This document shows, one piece after another, positions 1 to 9,861 of a DNA stretch of 64,000 nucleotides; positions within the stretch are counted from its first letter, which is position 1, and each line of letters starts with the position of its first letter. The position numbers were made by a program, and so were the translations under genes. The notes below the pieces were generated by a model. That model was not told the DNA's origin. It was given only the letters and a program-made list of their open reading frames with translations, and ran no database searches. This DNA comes from Nyssa sinensis (Eukaryota; Streptophyta; Magnoliopsida; Cornales; Nyssaceae), in the NCBI GenBank assembly GCA_008638375.1, contig CM018046.1:41789706-41853705 (forward strand), read 5' to 3'.

Positions 1-88
1 TGATCAATTATTAGCAACGCCAGGCGTTCGTCGCTAAATATCATATGTGGTACTTTTAGCGACGCCTTTTGTGCGTCGCTAAAAGTTT
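1..88. repeat. CACTA subterminal repeats (left)
   Basis: Several copies of a short motif, GCAACGCC / TTCGTCGCTAA / TTTTAGCGACGCC / GCGTCGCTAAAAG, occur in both orientations within 90 bp. In CACTA elements such repeats are the transposase-binding subterminal region. The same motif family occurs at 6690-7010 and 20725-20998. Confidence 0.65.
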
Positions 89-317
89 TTTTTTCAGCCT
101 TATTTTACACTTGATTTTTTCTATTTTTTGTGTTTTATTCCCTATTTAAAACATGTATCAATTTTGTTTAAAACATATATCAATTATCCTAATATAAAAC
201 AATTTCATACATTATGAAATGAATATATTAAAAGAGAAATATATTCATATATATATATATATAATTACTTACAATTGTAAAATTATAATTTCTCAATAAA
301 CACAAAAATAAAAAATT

Positions 318-912
318 ATCTAGAAAAATTTAACTACAGATGTCCAGGAAAAGAAAAAAAACAAAGGAGAAAAATAGGTCCCGATGCACAACTGAAAGAC
401 GGGGGTGCAATAATCTCGATCAATTTGAAATAAAGATCAAATAATATATATATATATATATATATGAACATAGAAATATTGTGATAAAAATTTTTTGCAT
501 GCATAAATAGCAAGAACGGAGGAAAGTAGCATAAGTTGTAAACCAATGATCCAAACTGAATGTCATAAGTTCATGCAAGTCTATTTTATATATATATTTA
601 GTAAATATATATATATATATATATATATGAACATAGAAATATTGTGATAAAATTTTTTTGCATGCATAAATAGCAAGAACGGAGGAAAGTAGCATAAGTT
701 GTAAACCAATGATCCAAACTGAATGTCATAAGTTCATGCAAGTCTATTTTATCTAGAAAAATTTAACTACAGATGTCCAGGAAAAGAAAAAAAACAAAGG
801 AGAAAAATAGGTCCCGATGCACAACTGAAAGACGGGGATGCAATAATCTCGATCAATTTGAAATAAAGATCAAATAATATACATATATATATATATATAT
901 TAGAACATTTAG

Positions 913-948
<36 letters not shown>

Positions 949-1069
949 CATAGAAATATTGTGATAAATTTTTTTGCATGCATAAATAGCAAGAACGGAG
1001 GAAAGTAGCATAAGTTGTAAACCAATGATCCAAACTGAATGTCATAATTTCATGCAAGTCTATTTTATC
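318..1069. repeat. Segmental tandem duplication with AT microsatellites
   Basis: A segment of about 270-320 bp starting ATCTAGAAAAATTTAACTAC occurs at 318-590 and again at 751-1069. A partial copy lies between them (about 596-750), starting at the TATATGAACATAGAAATATT part. Copies differ mainly in the length of their (AT)n tracts and by a few substitutions. The last copy runs straight into the tandem array at 1002. No coding potential beyond low-complexity frames was seen. Confidence 0.8.
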
Positions 1070-2450
1070 ATTTGTGAGGTGTGTGATGAGGTTTCGAGGT
1101 CATTAATATTCGGTGTTTTGATCTGTCAAAATCTCAAAATAGGCCTTTTTGGAGTGAAAAGTTGCATAAATTTCAAACCGGTGATCCGAACCGAGTTCCA
1201 TAAGTTCGTACAAGTCTATTTTATCATTTGTGAGGTGTGTGATGGGTTTTGGGGTCGTCAGTCCGATATTAGGCATTTTGGTCTATAAAAACCCAAAAAA
1301 TGGGCCTTTTGGAGTAGAAAGTTGCATAAGTTTCAAACCGGTGATCCGAACAAAGTGCGGTAAGTTCGTACAAGTCTAATTTGTCATTTTGAGGTCTGTG
1401 ATGAGGTTTTGAGGTTGTTAGGCCGATATTCAGTATTTTGGTATGTCAAAACCCCAAAATAAGCCTTTTTGGAGCGGAAAGTTATATAAGTTTCAAACAA
1501 GTGATCTAAATCGAGTGTCATAAGTTTGTGAAAATATTTTTATTTTTATTTTTGAGGTGTGTGATGGAGTTTCGAGGCCGTTAAGCAGATATCCGGTATT
1601 TTGGTCTATCAAAACCCCAAAATAAGCCTTTTTAGAACGAAAAATTGCATAAGTTTCAAACCTGTGATCAGAACCGAGTGCTGCAAGTTCTTGAAAATCT
1701 ATTTTATCATTTGTGAGGTGTATGTTAAGAGTTTCAAAGTCGTTAGACCGATATCCGGTATTTTGGTCTGTCAAAACCCCAAAACGGACCTTTTTAGAGT
1801 AGAAAGTTGCATAAGTTTCAAACCGGTAATCAAAATTGAGTGTCGTAAGTTCGTACAAGTCTATTTTTTCACTTTTGAGGTGTGTGATGAGGTTTTGAGG
1901 CCGTTAGGCCAATATCTAGAATTTTGGTCTATCAAAACTCGAAAATAGGTCTTTTTAGAGCGAAGAGTTGCATAAGTTTCAAATAAGTGATCTAAACGAA
2001 GTGTCGTAGGTTTGTGCAAGTCTATTTTTATCATTTTTAAGGCGTGTGATGGGGTTTCTAGGCCGTTACGCCAATATCCGGTGTTTTGATTGGTCAAAAT
2101 CCCAAAATGGACATTTTTAGAGCGAAAAATTGCATAAGTTTCAAACCGGTGATTCGAACTAATTGCCGTAAGTTCGTGCAAGTCTATTTTATCTTTTGTG
2201 AGGTGTGTGATGGGGTTTTGGCCTCGTTGGGACGATATCCAGAATTTTGGTCCATCAAAATCCCAAAATGGGTCTATTTGGAGCGAAAAGTTGCATAAGT
2301 TTTAAACCTGTGATCAGAACCGAGTGTCGTAAGTTCATGCAAGTCTATTTTGTCATTTTTGAGGTGTGTGATGGGGTTTCGAGGTCCGTTAGGCCAAAAT
2401 CCAGCATTTTGGTCCGTTAAAACCTGAAAATGGGTCTTTTTGGAGCGTTC
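1002..2450. repeat. Tandem array, period about 160-163 bp, nine diverged units
   Basis: The landmark GTTGCATAAGTTTCAAACC recurs at about 1161, 1321, 1481, 1644, 1806, 1967, 2129 and 2290, spaced 160-163 bp. A first, more diverged unit begins near 1002. Each unit also carries CAAGTCTATTTTATCATTTG, a GAGGTGTGTGATG block, a CCGATATCCGG-type block and CAAAACCCCAAAAT followed by GGGCCTTTTTGGAG. Units differ by roughly 10-25 percent. The array ends abruptly near 2450 in a pyrimidine tract. Open frames crossing it follow from the period being near a multiple of three and are not genes. It lies inside the CACTA element. Confidence 0.9.
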
Positions 2451-2829
2451 TTTCTTCCTTTCTCTTCCTTTTCCCTTTTTTTATTGTCCCAGCAATAGAT
2501 TTATGACTACAACATCATGTATTTTTTACTATCTAAACTCATTAGAGTTCTGTATTTGTATGTAATTAATAAACTTGATAAGCGTGCCAAAACTTGCAGT
2601 ATACTTTACTTAGAGAGTTTATAAATATAAATGTTCTTCTAACTTTGGCACGAAATTAGCACTTAAACTTTAATAATACAAAATAAAAATCAGAATTTCA
2701 TGCATGGCTGCTGGACAAAAATCCATAAAATTGGCTTGGAGAGAGAGAGACAAGGGCTGTTGACGTAGTTGAAATCTATTTCAGTATTCATGATAGAGGA
2801 GGCTGTTAATGTAGTTGAAATCTATTTTA

Positions 2830-3897
2830 GCATTCATGATAGTATCTTGTTCCATGATTTTGTTGTCTTGTTTGTTACCCAACTCATGTTGTAGGCATTA
2901 CTCATGTTACCGATCGAATGGATTAAAACCATCACTAGTCAGCCCAAGTCATACATTACGCGGCTCATTTGCAAACTATTCGTGATTTCTATCAAACTCA
3001 GCCCAAGCTTGAGAATTTGCTAGATGCTTACATACATTTTCCTCACTAACACGCTTCTCCTTATGCCACCGCATCTCTTCTACTTGTATTCTGAGACATA
3101 TATAACCTTTGTGGCCTCAATTTTAAGGAAAAATATCTCAGCACCTTGTGCGAAGTTATCTTACTCTTTCCTTCATTCACCTTGTACCTGTTCAAACATT
3201 GTTCAGTCTCTTTCTAAAATAATATGTAATCATTTTTGCAAGCATGTATGAGAATATACCCAAGGCCCTAAATCTCTCAACAGTCTTTTCGCCTCGTAAT
3301 ATGATTTTGGAAGGGTCTCTCGAGTAGGAAGTGCTGCTTTAATTAATTCAATGACCATATTAAATGATTTGTTACTCCATCGGTTGATAGTCTTAATATG
3401 AAGGAGTTTCATGAGAAATCCAGTTTCAAGAACTTCTCACAACCCTGGATATAACGACTGCCTTGCTTCCCTCAATAAGGAATCCAATGCTCCTGATTAT
3501 CCTGTATCACTCCTATGACTATGAGCCCTAGTCGTAACCCCCTGCAAGTCTGCCAGCATTTGTGGCAAGCCATCGTAACCAACCCCAACATTATCACCTA
3601 AGTCATCGTCATCGTCATTGTCGTCATCTTCTTCTTCATCCTCACTTACCACTCGTACGTCACAGGTGTTCCTTATGAAATTCCTACTATGTATACATCT
3701 TGTCCATCCCGTATTAGAGTAGGAGCTTTTTGGCCTTCATCTATGTGCATATAATCCCTATTATTGCACCTCCTACATGGACATCTTATCCTATTTCTTC
3801 CATCTGCAGATGCACGAGCAAACTTAATAAAATCTTTGATTCCCTTTACATACCTTAGCGAATTCCTGCCCCTCAAGTCTATCAAACTCTTATCCAT
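2830..3897 (-). pseudogene. CACTA transposase pseudogene (N-terminal part)
   Basis: Read from 3897 downward, the first about 74 codons begin MDKSLIDLRGRNS and include CPCRRCNN. This is the zinc-binding transposase-associated domain at the N-terminus of plant CACTA transposases. Further down come NRWSNKSFNMVIELIKAALP and TLPKSYYEAKRLLRDLG (about 3412-3250), then HACKNDYILF-stop-KE, a LANSQAWAEFDRNHE block and DGFNPFGNMSNAY near 2880. These are the conserved opening segments of the Transposase_21 family, in the right order. In-frame stops and frameshifts separate them, and 3420-3670 matches poorly. The catalytic C-terminal part is absent. An encoded product is not expected. Confidence 0.8.
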
Positions 3898-4026
3898 TTT
3901 CGTCTACCTAATACAAGTAAAAGATGTTTCTGCATTATAAATATGAAACATAAAACATGAATCCTAGCACCTCCAACTTCTCTCTAAAGGGTAAGGTGGT
4001 CCTATCCCATTCGTGAATGCACAATC

Positions 4027-4818
4027 TGTTAGGTTGTGTGCCCTCATATCTAAGATATTTGATTATTATTTAATAGATTTGATTTATGATTGAGTTTTAT
4101 ATTACCATATGTTTGGATATTGCTTTATATCATGAGATGATTAGTCTCTGAATTGTCATTAGGAGTGGTTCATGTGTATAAATAAGATTTATATATTAGT
4201 AAGTTGTTTATTGAAATGATGACTAATTGTAAGTGAATTAATAATTATTGAATTAGGTTCTTAAAATAATTAGAGAATTAATTTGACAGTATAATATGGA
4301 ATCTTGATTATTAGTATCCATGTAGAGGGGCCAACTGCAGAAGTATAGTGCATATGAGTTTACTCTATTATACTAAGTTGAAGTGCAATTTTAATTATAT
4401 AGTGGATTTAATTAAAATTAATTAGTCAATTAAAATTAATTATGAGATAATTAAGATTTAATTGACTAATTGAAAACTAACTTAGTGAGACCCATTAGAT
4501 CCCTTCTCTTGCCCTAATTAGGTTAAGCCCTATATATATGATATGTAGGGAGCCGTTTATCATAAGTTTTTGTGCTAGACAAAAATAAGAGGCAACCCAC
4601 TCTCCTGCGATACGGTTTTCCTAAGGGAAAATATGAGAAAACCTAGAGGAGTAAGAGAAGAAAGATTGTATCAATCTCTTCAAGAAGCCTTCTTCAACAA
4701 TCAAGATTATCAAAAACAAGATAATTTTTACTCTCTTTTCAAGATTATATGATTCAAGTTAAGAAAAAGATGCAAATAGATTTTTAAAATCGCTTTCGCT
4801 GTGATTACAAACCCAACA
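4027..4818 (+). mobile_element. Solo LTR, 792 bp, with 5-bp target duplication
   Basis: The sequence starts TGTTAGGTTGTGTGCCC and ends CGCTGTGATTACAAACCCAACA-type (TG...CA), and is flanked on both sides by CAATC (4022-4026 and 4819-4823). The CTATATATATGATATG near 4530 could be the TATA box, followed by a transcribed R-like part with AAGAAGCCTTCTTCAA. No internal retroviral-type coding region lies beside it, so it is best read as the recombination product of a full LTR retrotransposon. The end sequence resembles plant Ty1-copia LTRs; the superfamily is inferred. It is nested inside the CACTA element and is therefore younger than it. Confidence 0.85.
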
Positions 4819-4823
4819 CAATC

Positions 4824-6430
4824 TACATTACAATCAATAGCAAATCAAATGCTTAATTCCACTCAGAGAAAATTTCGGCAGCATCTCCTTATAATTCTCC
4901 AAGTATACAAGATAGACATTACCACGCCTAAATATATATCCCAAAGAACAATAAGAGACCGTGCTGAAATTTTTTCATAGTAGAATATTCAAGCATGCGC
5001 TATTAATTGCAATACATATTTATGCATTTCCAAACTGTCCTAGTCTGGACAATTCAAGAGTTGATTTTTATACATATGATCCCAATCGCAAATAAATTTT
5101 GCATGTGACAAGATTCATGAGTGATGAAAATGACTCCTGAACGGGGCTAGGCTTATATGAATGCAATTATACATTGAGTTACATGATCATTTAGTTATAA
5201 ACACTACACATTCAATTTACCTAACCTTTTACTAATTAAGTAGATTCCAAATGTTGTTTTTAAGAGTGCGTGTGTATGAAATCTCGAACTTGAACTGTGC
5301 GGGTGAAAAATGTCACTTTTACTAGTGATTTTAATCGTGGATCTCTCATTTATTTTTGAGTAAATAAAGAAAGAGAAGTGATAAATGATTTTATTAAACT
5401 AATCTACCACTCTACACACACCCACTCCAAATATTCCCTTTGCTTTAAAGTAATCCAATGAAGACAAAGGTAAACAAAAAGTGAATGATTTACAACCTTT
5501 TAACTAATCTACAATTTTGCACACACATACAAAGGTATAGTATATAAGTTTATTGCAAGCTAGATAATACTAAATTTATTACAAGCAAGTCTTAATTAAA
5601 AAAAAAAATTACATTTGTACGTGGTGCATAACTAAAGAGCTAGCATGATAAACTGAAAATTATCATATACATATAGGATAAACATCTCACATTCTAATCC
5701 TATGAACACAAATCGATCATATGAATTAAATTTTTTTTCCGATATAAAAAGTAGCCATGAAATATTTTTCTTTGCACATTAGGGCTATTTAATATTATTT
5801 GTATATGATATTTTTATGATTAGGGTTTGTTTTTATATCCATATTGTTGGAATTAGTACAAAGACCCTAATAAGGCAATAATAAAAGTAGAAATAAATAT
5901 AATGATGGAAGTCTTTTTTATTAGTTTTTTTTTTTCTTTTCCACACGCATTTTTTTGAGCCTTTGCATGTCTATACGTACACACGTCTATAAAAATTTAT
6001 TTGTACATAAGTCAAATGCCAAAATTTTGCTTGACACCAACGGAGTCTACAAAAACAAAAATTAAAATAAAGTTACCAAAATTAAAAACATATAATCACT
6101 TGTATTGAAAAAATTAAACTAACACCAAGGGAGTCGACAAACTTGTATTGGAAAAAATCTTATTGAAGAAAAAAAAAAGGGAAAAGAAAAGGCAAAGATA
6201 ATTTTCTCTCATATTCTTTCTTACGTAAATATATGTATATATATAATTAATTAATTAACTAACTTGAAAAGTATAATAATGCAACATGATACACACAAAT
6301 TTTAAATTTTTTTAGAACATCAATCAAACTGAAACTTACTGTAATTTAGTTTCCACAAACCCACCCAATCTTAAGATTCTCAAAAACATAATTGATAAAT
6401 CCAAAAATTTTAGCCTTATAATTCAGACTT
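4824..6430. other. AT-rich filler inside the CACTA element, no gene seen
   Basis: No frame with recognisable protein, no RNA gene and no clean repeat border was found. The stretch has oligo-A and oligo-T runs and short near-duplicates such as CAACCTTTTAACTAATCTAC / CTTTTACTAATTAAG. It is presumably decayed element interior. Confidence 0.5.
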
Positions 6431-6465
6431 CTTTATTTCAAAATGAAAACATATGTATGTAAATG

Positions 6466-6501
6466 TGTGTGTGTGTGTGTGTGTAATTGAGAATAGGGCT
6501 T

Positions 6502-6545
<44 letters not shown>
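6466..6545. repeat. (GT)n and (GA)n microsatellites
   Basis: A (GT) tract at about 6466-6484 is followed by a (GA) tract at about 6507-6544. Open frames on either strand here encode only RE or SL repeats and are artefacts. Confidence 0.9.
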
Positions 6546-6546
<1 letters not shown>

Positions 6547-6689
6547 ACAGTGGTCATCCTCAGATGGGTTGTTTGCCGTCGTCAAAACCGTGGTTGCGAT
6601 TGGGGAGTGAGAGTGATAGAGAGTGAGAAATTTAGGGAAATAGAGAGAAGAAGAAATTGGATCGCTGTTGGGGAAGAAAAATGGGAGAC

Positions 6690-7020
6690 TTTTTAGTGAC
6701 ATACATCGAGCGTCGCTAATAACCCCTTGTGCGTAGACATAAATACCTTAGAACGACATCGTTTTACTAATCAGACTATTAGCGACGCGCATATGTGCGT
6801 TGCTAATAATAATTACTTTTAGCAACGCCCGTGTTCTTTGCTAATAATCCCTTTTCAGTCGCCAAAAGATGCGCACCCATTTTTTCGTGCGAAAAACTTA
6901 TTTTTTTACTGTTTTTTAGTGACACATGTAGTGTGTGTCACTAATAGTACCTTTTAGCAACGCTTTAGTACTGGGCATCACTAATAATATGCGTCGCTAA
7001 AAATATAATTTTTTGTAGTA
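6690..7020. repeat. CACTA subterminal repeats and terminus (right)
   Basis: At least eight copies of a CGACGC / GCGTCGCTAATA / TTAGCAACGC / GTCACTAATAG motif occur in both orientations, ending in TTTTTTGTAGTA at 7020. On the minus strand the end reads TACTACAAAA, a C-to-T change of the canonical CACTA end. The base triplet outside is TTT; the matching 3-bp target copy cannot be tested because the other end is outside the window. Confidence 0.7.
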
Positions 7021-7257
7021 TTTTTGGAAGGAGAGCCAAATGAATCAAATAGGGGTTAAAAAAACCCCTTCTTCTCACTCCCTCCCTCACCTTTCCTTTC
7101 CTTTGTATTTTCAAACCAAGAATGAAAAAAACTCTCTTTCATTCCACTTTTGTTTCCCTTTTTCCCAACTCTCTCAATTTAGGTAGATGTAAATGTTGGA
7201 ATTATTCAACCTTACTAAAATATCTCAATTTTTCTCATGAATGATGGAGCCTTTTCT

Positions 7258-8842
7258 ATTAGGAAAATTATGCAATTTTAAGTTGAAAATTCTTTTCCAA
7301 AATATGTAATTCTTTAAACAACTAGTTGTTGAGTCATGTGAATTATTACTTAGTTTTAAAGTAAAGATTCAAAAAACCTCTCAAGTGCAATCAAGTTTAA
7401 TGAAGTGTGCAATTCAAGATAATATTTTCATGCATATCATTCATTACATTAAGGCACTTGACTTTAAGATTGTATTAAGTTTAGTTATGGGCTTTACGTT
7501 GATTAAAATGACTTTATGTATAATTTAATTTTGACTATAAGCTAAATATAACTATATATGTTAATTGTCAAAAACATGTTTATAAACTTATTTATGTGTT
7601 TTTAAGTAGTTTACTAGAAAAACAAAAGCTTTTTCATTTGAACGCGGCTTGTCCCATTCTAATAAAGGCGTCGTCATTCAATTTTTGAAAAAATTCTAGT
7701 AGCTCTTCCATTCGAACAAAGTCCCATTCGAACACGTGTTAGAAATAGTATGTTGTAATTGGCGGCACAATACCTATTGCAAACTGGTTTGGCCTTGTTG
7801 TATTTCACGTAAGGAACCCTAGCATCTTAAAGCACAAAAAGATGCATTGATTGATTTGTACTTTAATTTTTATTTATATAGTTAATTTTTCTACAAGTTC
7901 CTACTAGCCTTGTATTTGAAGGCTATATACCTAATATCAGACAGCACGCATAGGTTCATATAGCGGACTAGTCTCTTATCGAATCTTCTTCTCGTTGTCT
8001 ACTTCTTCTTAATTAGCCCTCTACAATCATAAAATCATCCAGAATCTATAGATTCACCATTGTAACAGTGTGCAACTCCTTGTGCAATAGAAATACGTGT
8101 CTAGACTTACTATATGAACTTACAAGTATTGACACTAGGTATACAGACTTCAAATACACATGGTACATAACCTTACAAGAAAACTGACTGTATGAAAGAA
8201 AAATTGAAGCAATCAATCTCTCAATAAAACTTTATGCTCACAAAGCACCATTTTATAATAAAAAATTTGTGTGAAACCTTAATCCTAGTTGGAATAGGTT
8301 TTAGAAACTAAATTTAACAAGTTGCAGCCAATCAGTGCACAACTTTTTTCACACACATTCGGATGGGATTGTTCCTCCGTTTGAACGTGCCTATAATGCT
8401 CCGTTCAAATGAGGCAATTACTGAAATTTTGCTTTGTGACTTACAACGAAATTTTAATGATTTTTTCAATAACTATTTAATTAATATCAAAGTAAGTTTA
8501 GAAACATACTTTTTAGTAACTCTCATATAAGTAGACTTAATTTATAGTCAAAACTAAATTATACTTAAGGTCATTTTAATCATAGTAAAGTTCATATTAA
8601 AACTTAAACTCAATTCTAAAGTACAGTGCCTAAAAGTGTAATGCATGATATATATGATCACATATATCTTGAATTTGACACTTCTTCAAACTTTGATGTA
8701 CTTATGAGGCTTCTTAAGTCTTCGCTTTAAGACTAGCAATAATTTACACGACTTAATTATAACTCAACAATTACTGTTTAAAGTAATACATCTTTTGAAA
8801 AAAGAATTGCCAACATAAAATTGTCTAATATTTCTAACACGT
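7258..8842. repeat. Long imperfect inverted repeat (two arms of about 400-470 bp)
   Basis: The left arm (about 7258-7660) aligns with the reverse complement of the right arm (about 8375-8842). Examples: GATTAAAATGACTTTATG on the left pairs with CATAAAGTCATTTTAATC-like sequence on the right (CTTAAGGTCATTTTAATCAT), and TTGACTATAAGCTAA pairs with TTAATTTATAGTCAA. Several other blocks, including CTTTAAAC and CATTTGAACG, align in the same order. The loop is about 700 bp (7661-8374) and has no recognised gene. Arms match at perhaps 70-75 percent by eye. It may be a foldback or MULE-type element, or two solo LTRs in opposite orientation. Confidence 0.75.
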
Positions 8843-9616
8843 CTCTTGAAAAACGCTTTTGTTGGATGAATTTTAAGTTTAAAAGAGTTCATTACTGTCT
8901 GTAATTTCAGTCAAAGGGACACTACTTTCCTAAAATTTTATTAGAAAATGTCTTCTCCAAAAAACGTCTCTTGCTTTAGAATATGAGTTAATAAGATAAG
9001 ATGACATAAAACTTTGATAAGAATTATGTGGGTTACATAGATCTAAAACTTCTTGTGCTCTAGCCGGGTGGAATAGTAGATTATTCTGGGTGGAATAGTA
9101 GATTATTCAGGTTAATTCAAAAAATTAATATGCTCCAAAATGAGGATTGAATTTGTTCCATTTATTTCTGTAATCTCTAAAAGGTTTGTTTTTGTCAATT
9201 CTAATCCTAATCTAAACTCAACTAACTTGATTTTTAATATCGCCTGAAGTCTTGTCAACTTATCCACTTGAGCTCAACAAAAATCAAGTGTGAAACATGA
9301 TAAGTTCAGTTCATTTATTTCACTTAGATCTTCTTTAATTAATTTAGTACAAGCTCAAATAGCTTAATGCACTTCACACACACACACACAGAGAAGCTAA
9401 CCTTTCTATTAAACTAACTTTGTTTGATCTAGTACATGAGAAAATTAAGAAAATGGCAAATAGTTCCAAGGAGGTTCAATATCATGTCCATTATTACTTA
9501 TACTGGCCCAAGATGACCTCAATCATCTTCACTTCTCTATCAAATTATTTGTTATTGACACCTACCCACAATTCATGACGGTGGTATCACAATGACAGGT
9601 GGAACAAAAAAAAGAG

Positions 9617-9663
<47 letters not shown>

Positions 9664-9861
9664 GACACACACACACACACACGCACATTTTGTATTACTT
9701 GGGCGCGCAGTTCTGTCTCTATTCATTGGGGATTCCTTTATGCTTATTAGGAATTCCATGAATTCTACATTAATTGTAACAACCCTAAAACTAAAAAGAG
9801 ACTGCTCAAAAAGTAAGATATAAAGGAACGACAAAAAAAGACAGCAAAAACTCAACTTCTT
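8843..9861. other. 3' flank of the CAT gene, microsatellites, no gene seen
   Basis: Contains a short direct duplication (GGGTGGAATAGTAGATTATTC twice at about 9067-9110), a (CA) tract near 9375-9391 and a (CT)n-(CA)n compound microsatellite at 9617-9685. The last several hundred bases before 9862 should include the 3' UTR of the minus-strand CAT gene. No coding frame was recognised. Confidence 0.5.

Larger units (their letters stand above)
1..7020 (-). mobile_element. Decayed CACTA (En/Spm) DNA transposon, left end outside window
   Basis: Three things mark this block as one CACTA element read on the minus strand. Subterminal motifs of the GCGACGC...GCGTCGCTAA type occur at 1-88 and again at 6690-7010. 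The right terminus at 7020 reads TACTACAAAAAAT on the minus strand, one base from the canonical CACTACAAAAA end. A CACTA transposase pseudogene lies at 2830-3897 on the minus strand. The element's 5' end is therefore at 7020 and its 3' end lies left of the window. It also carries a 160-bp tandem array (1002-2450) and a nested solo LTR (4027-4818). Most of the transposase is missing or full of stops, so it is not autonomous. It could instead be two overlapping CACTA remnants, because the left terminus is not visible. Confidence 0.7.

Noticed and set aside
334..1057. Minus-strand frames of 70-96 codons with YIYIYI runs
   Set aside because: They are translations of (AT)n microsatellites in a duplicated block and have no protein features.
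1025..2298. Several frames with recurring FKPVIRTE or HRFETYA text
   Set aside because: The repetition only reflects the 160-bp tandem array; no start, splice or family evidence.
6433..6702. Frames encoding RERERE or SLSLSL runs
   Set aside because: Products of the (GA)n microsatellite.
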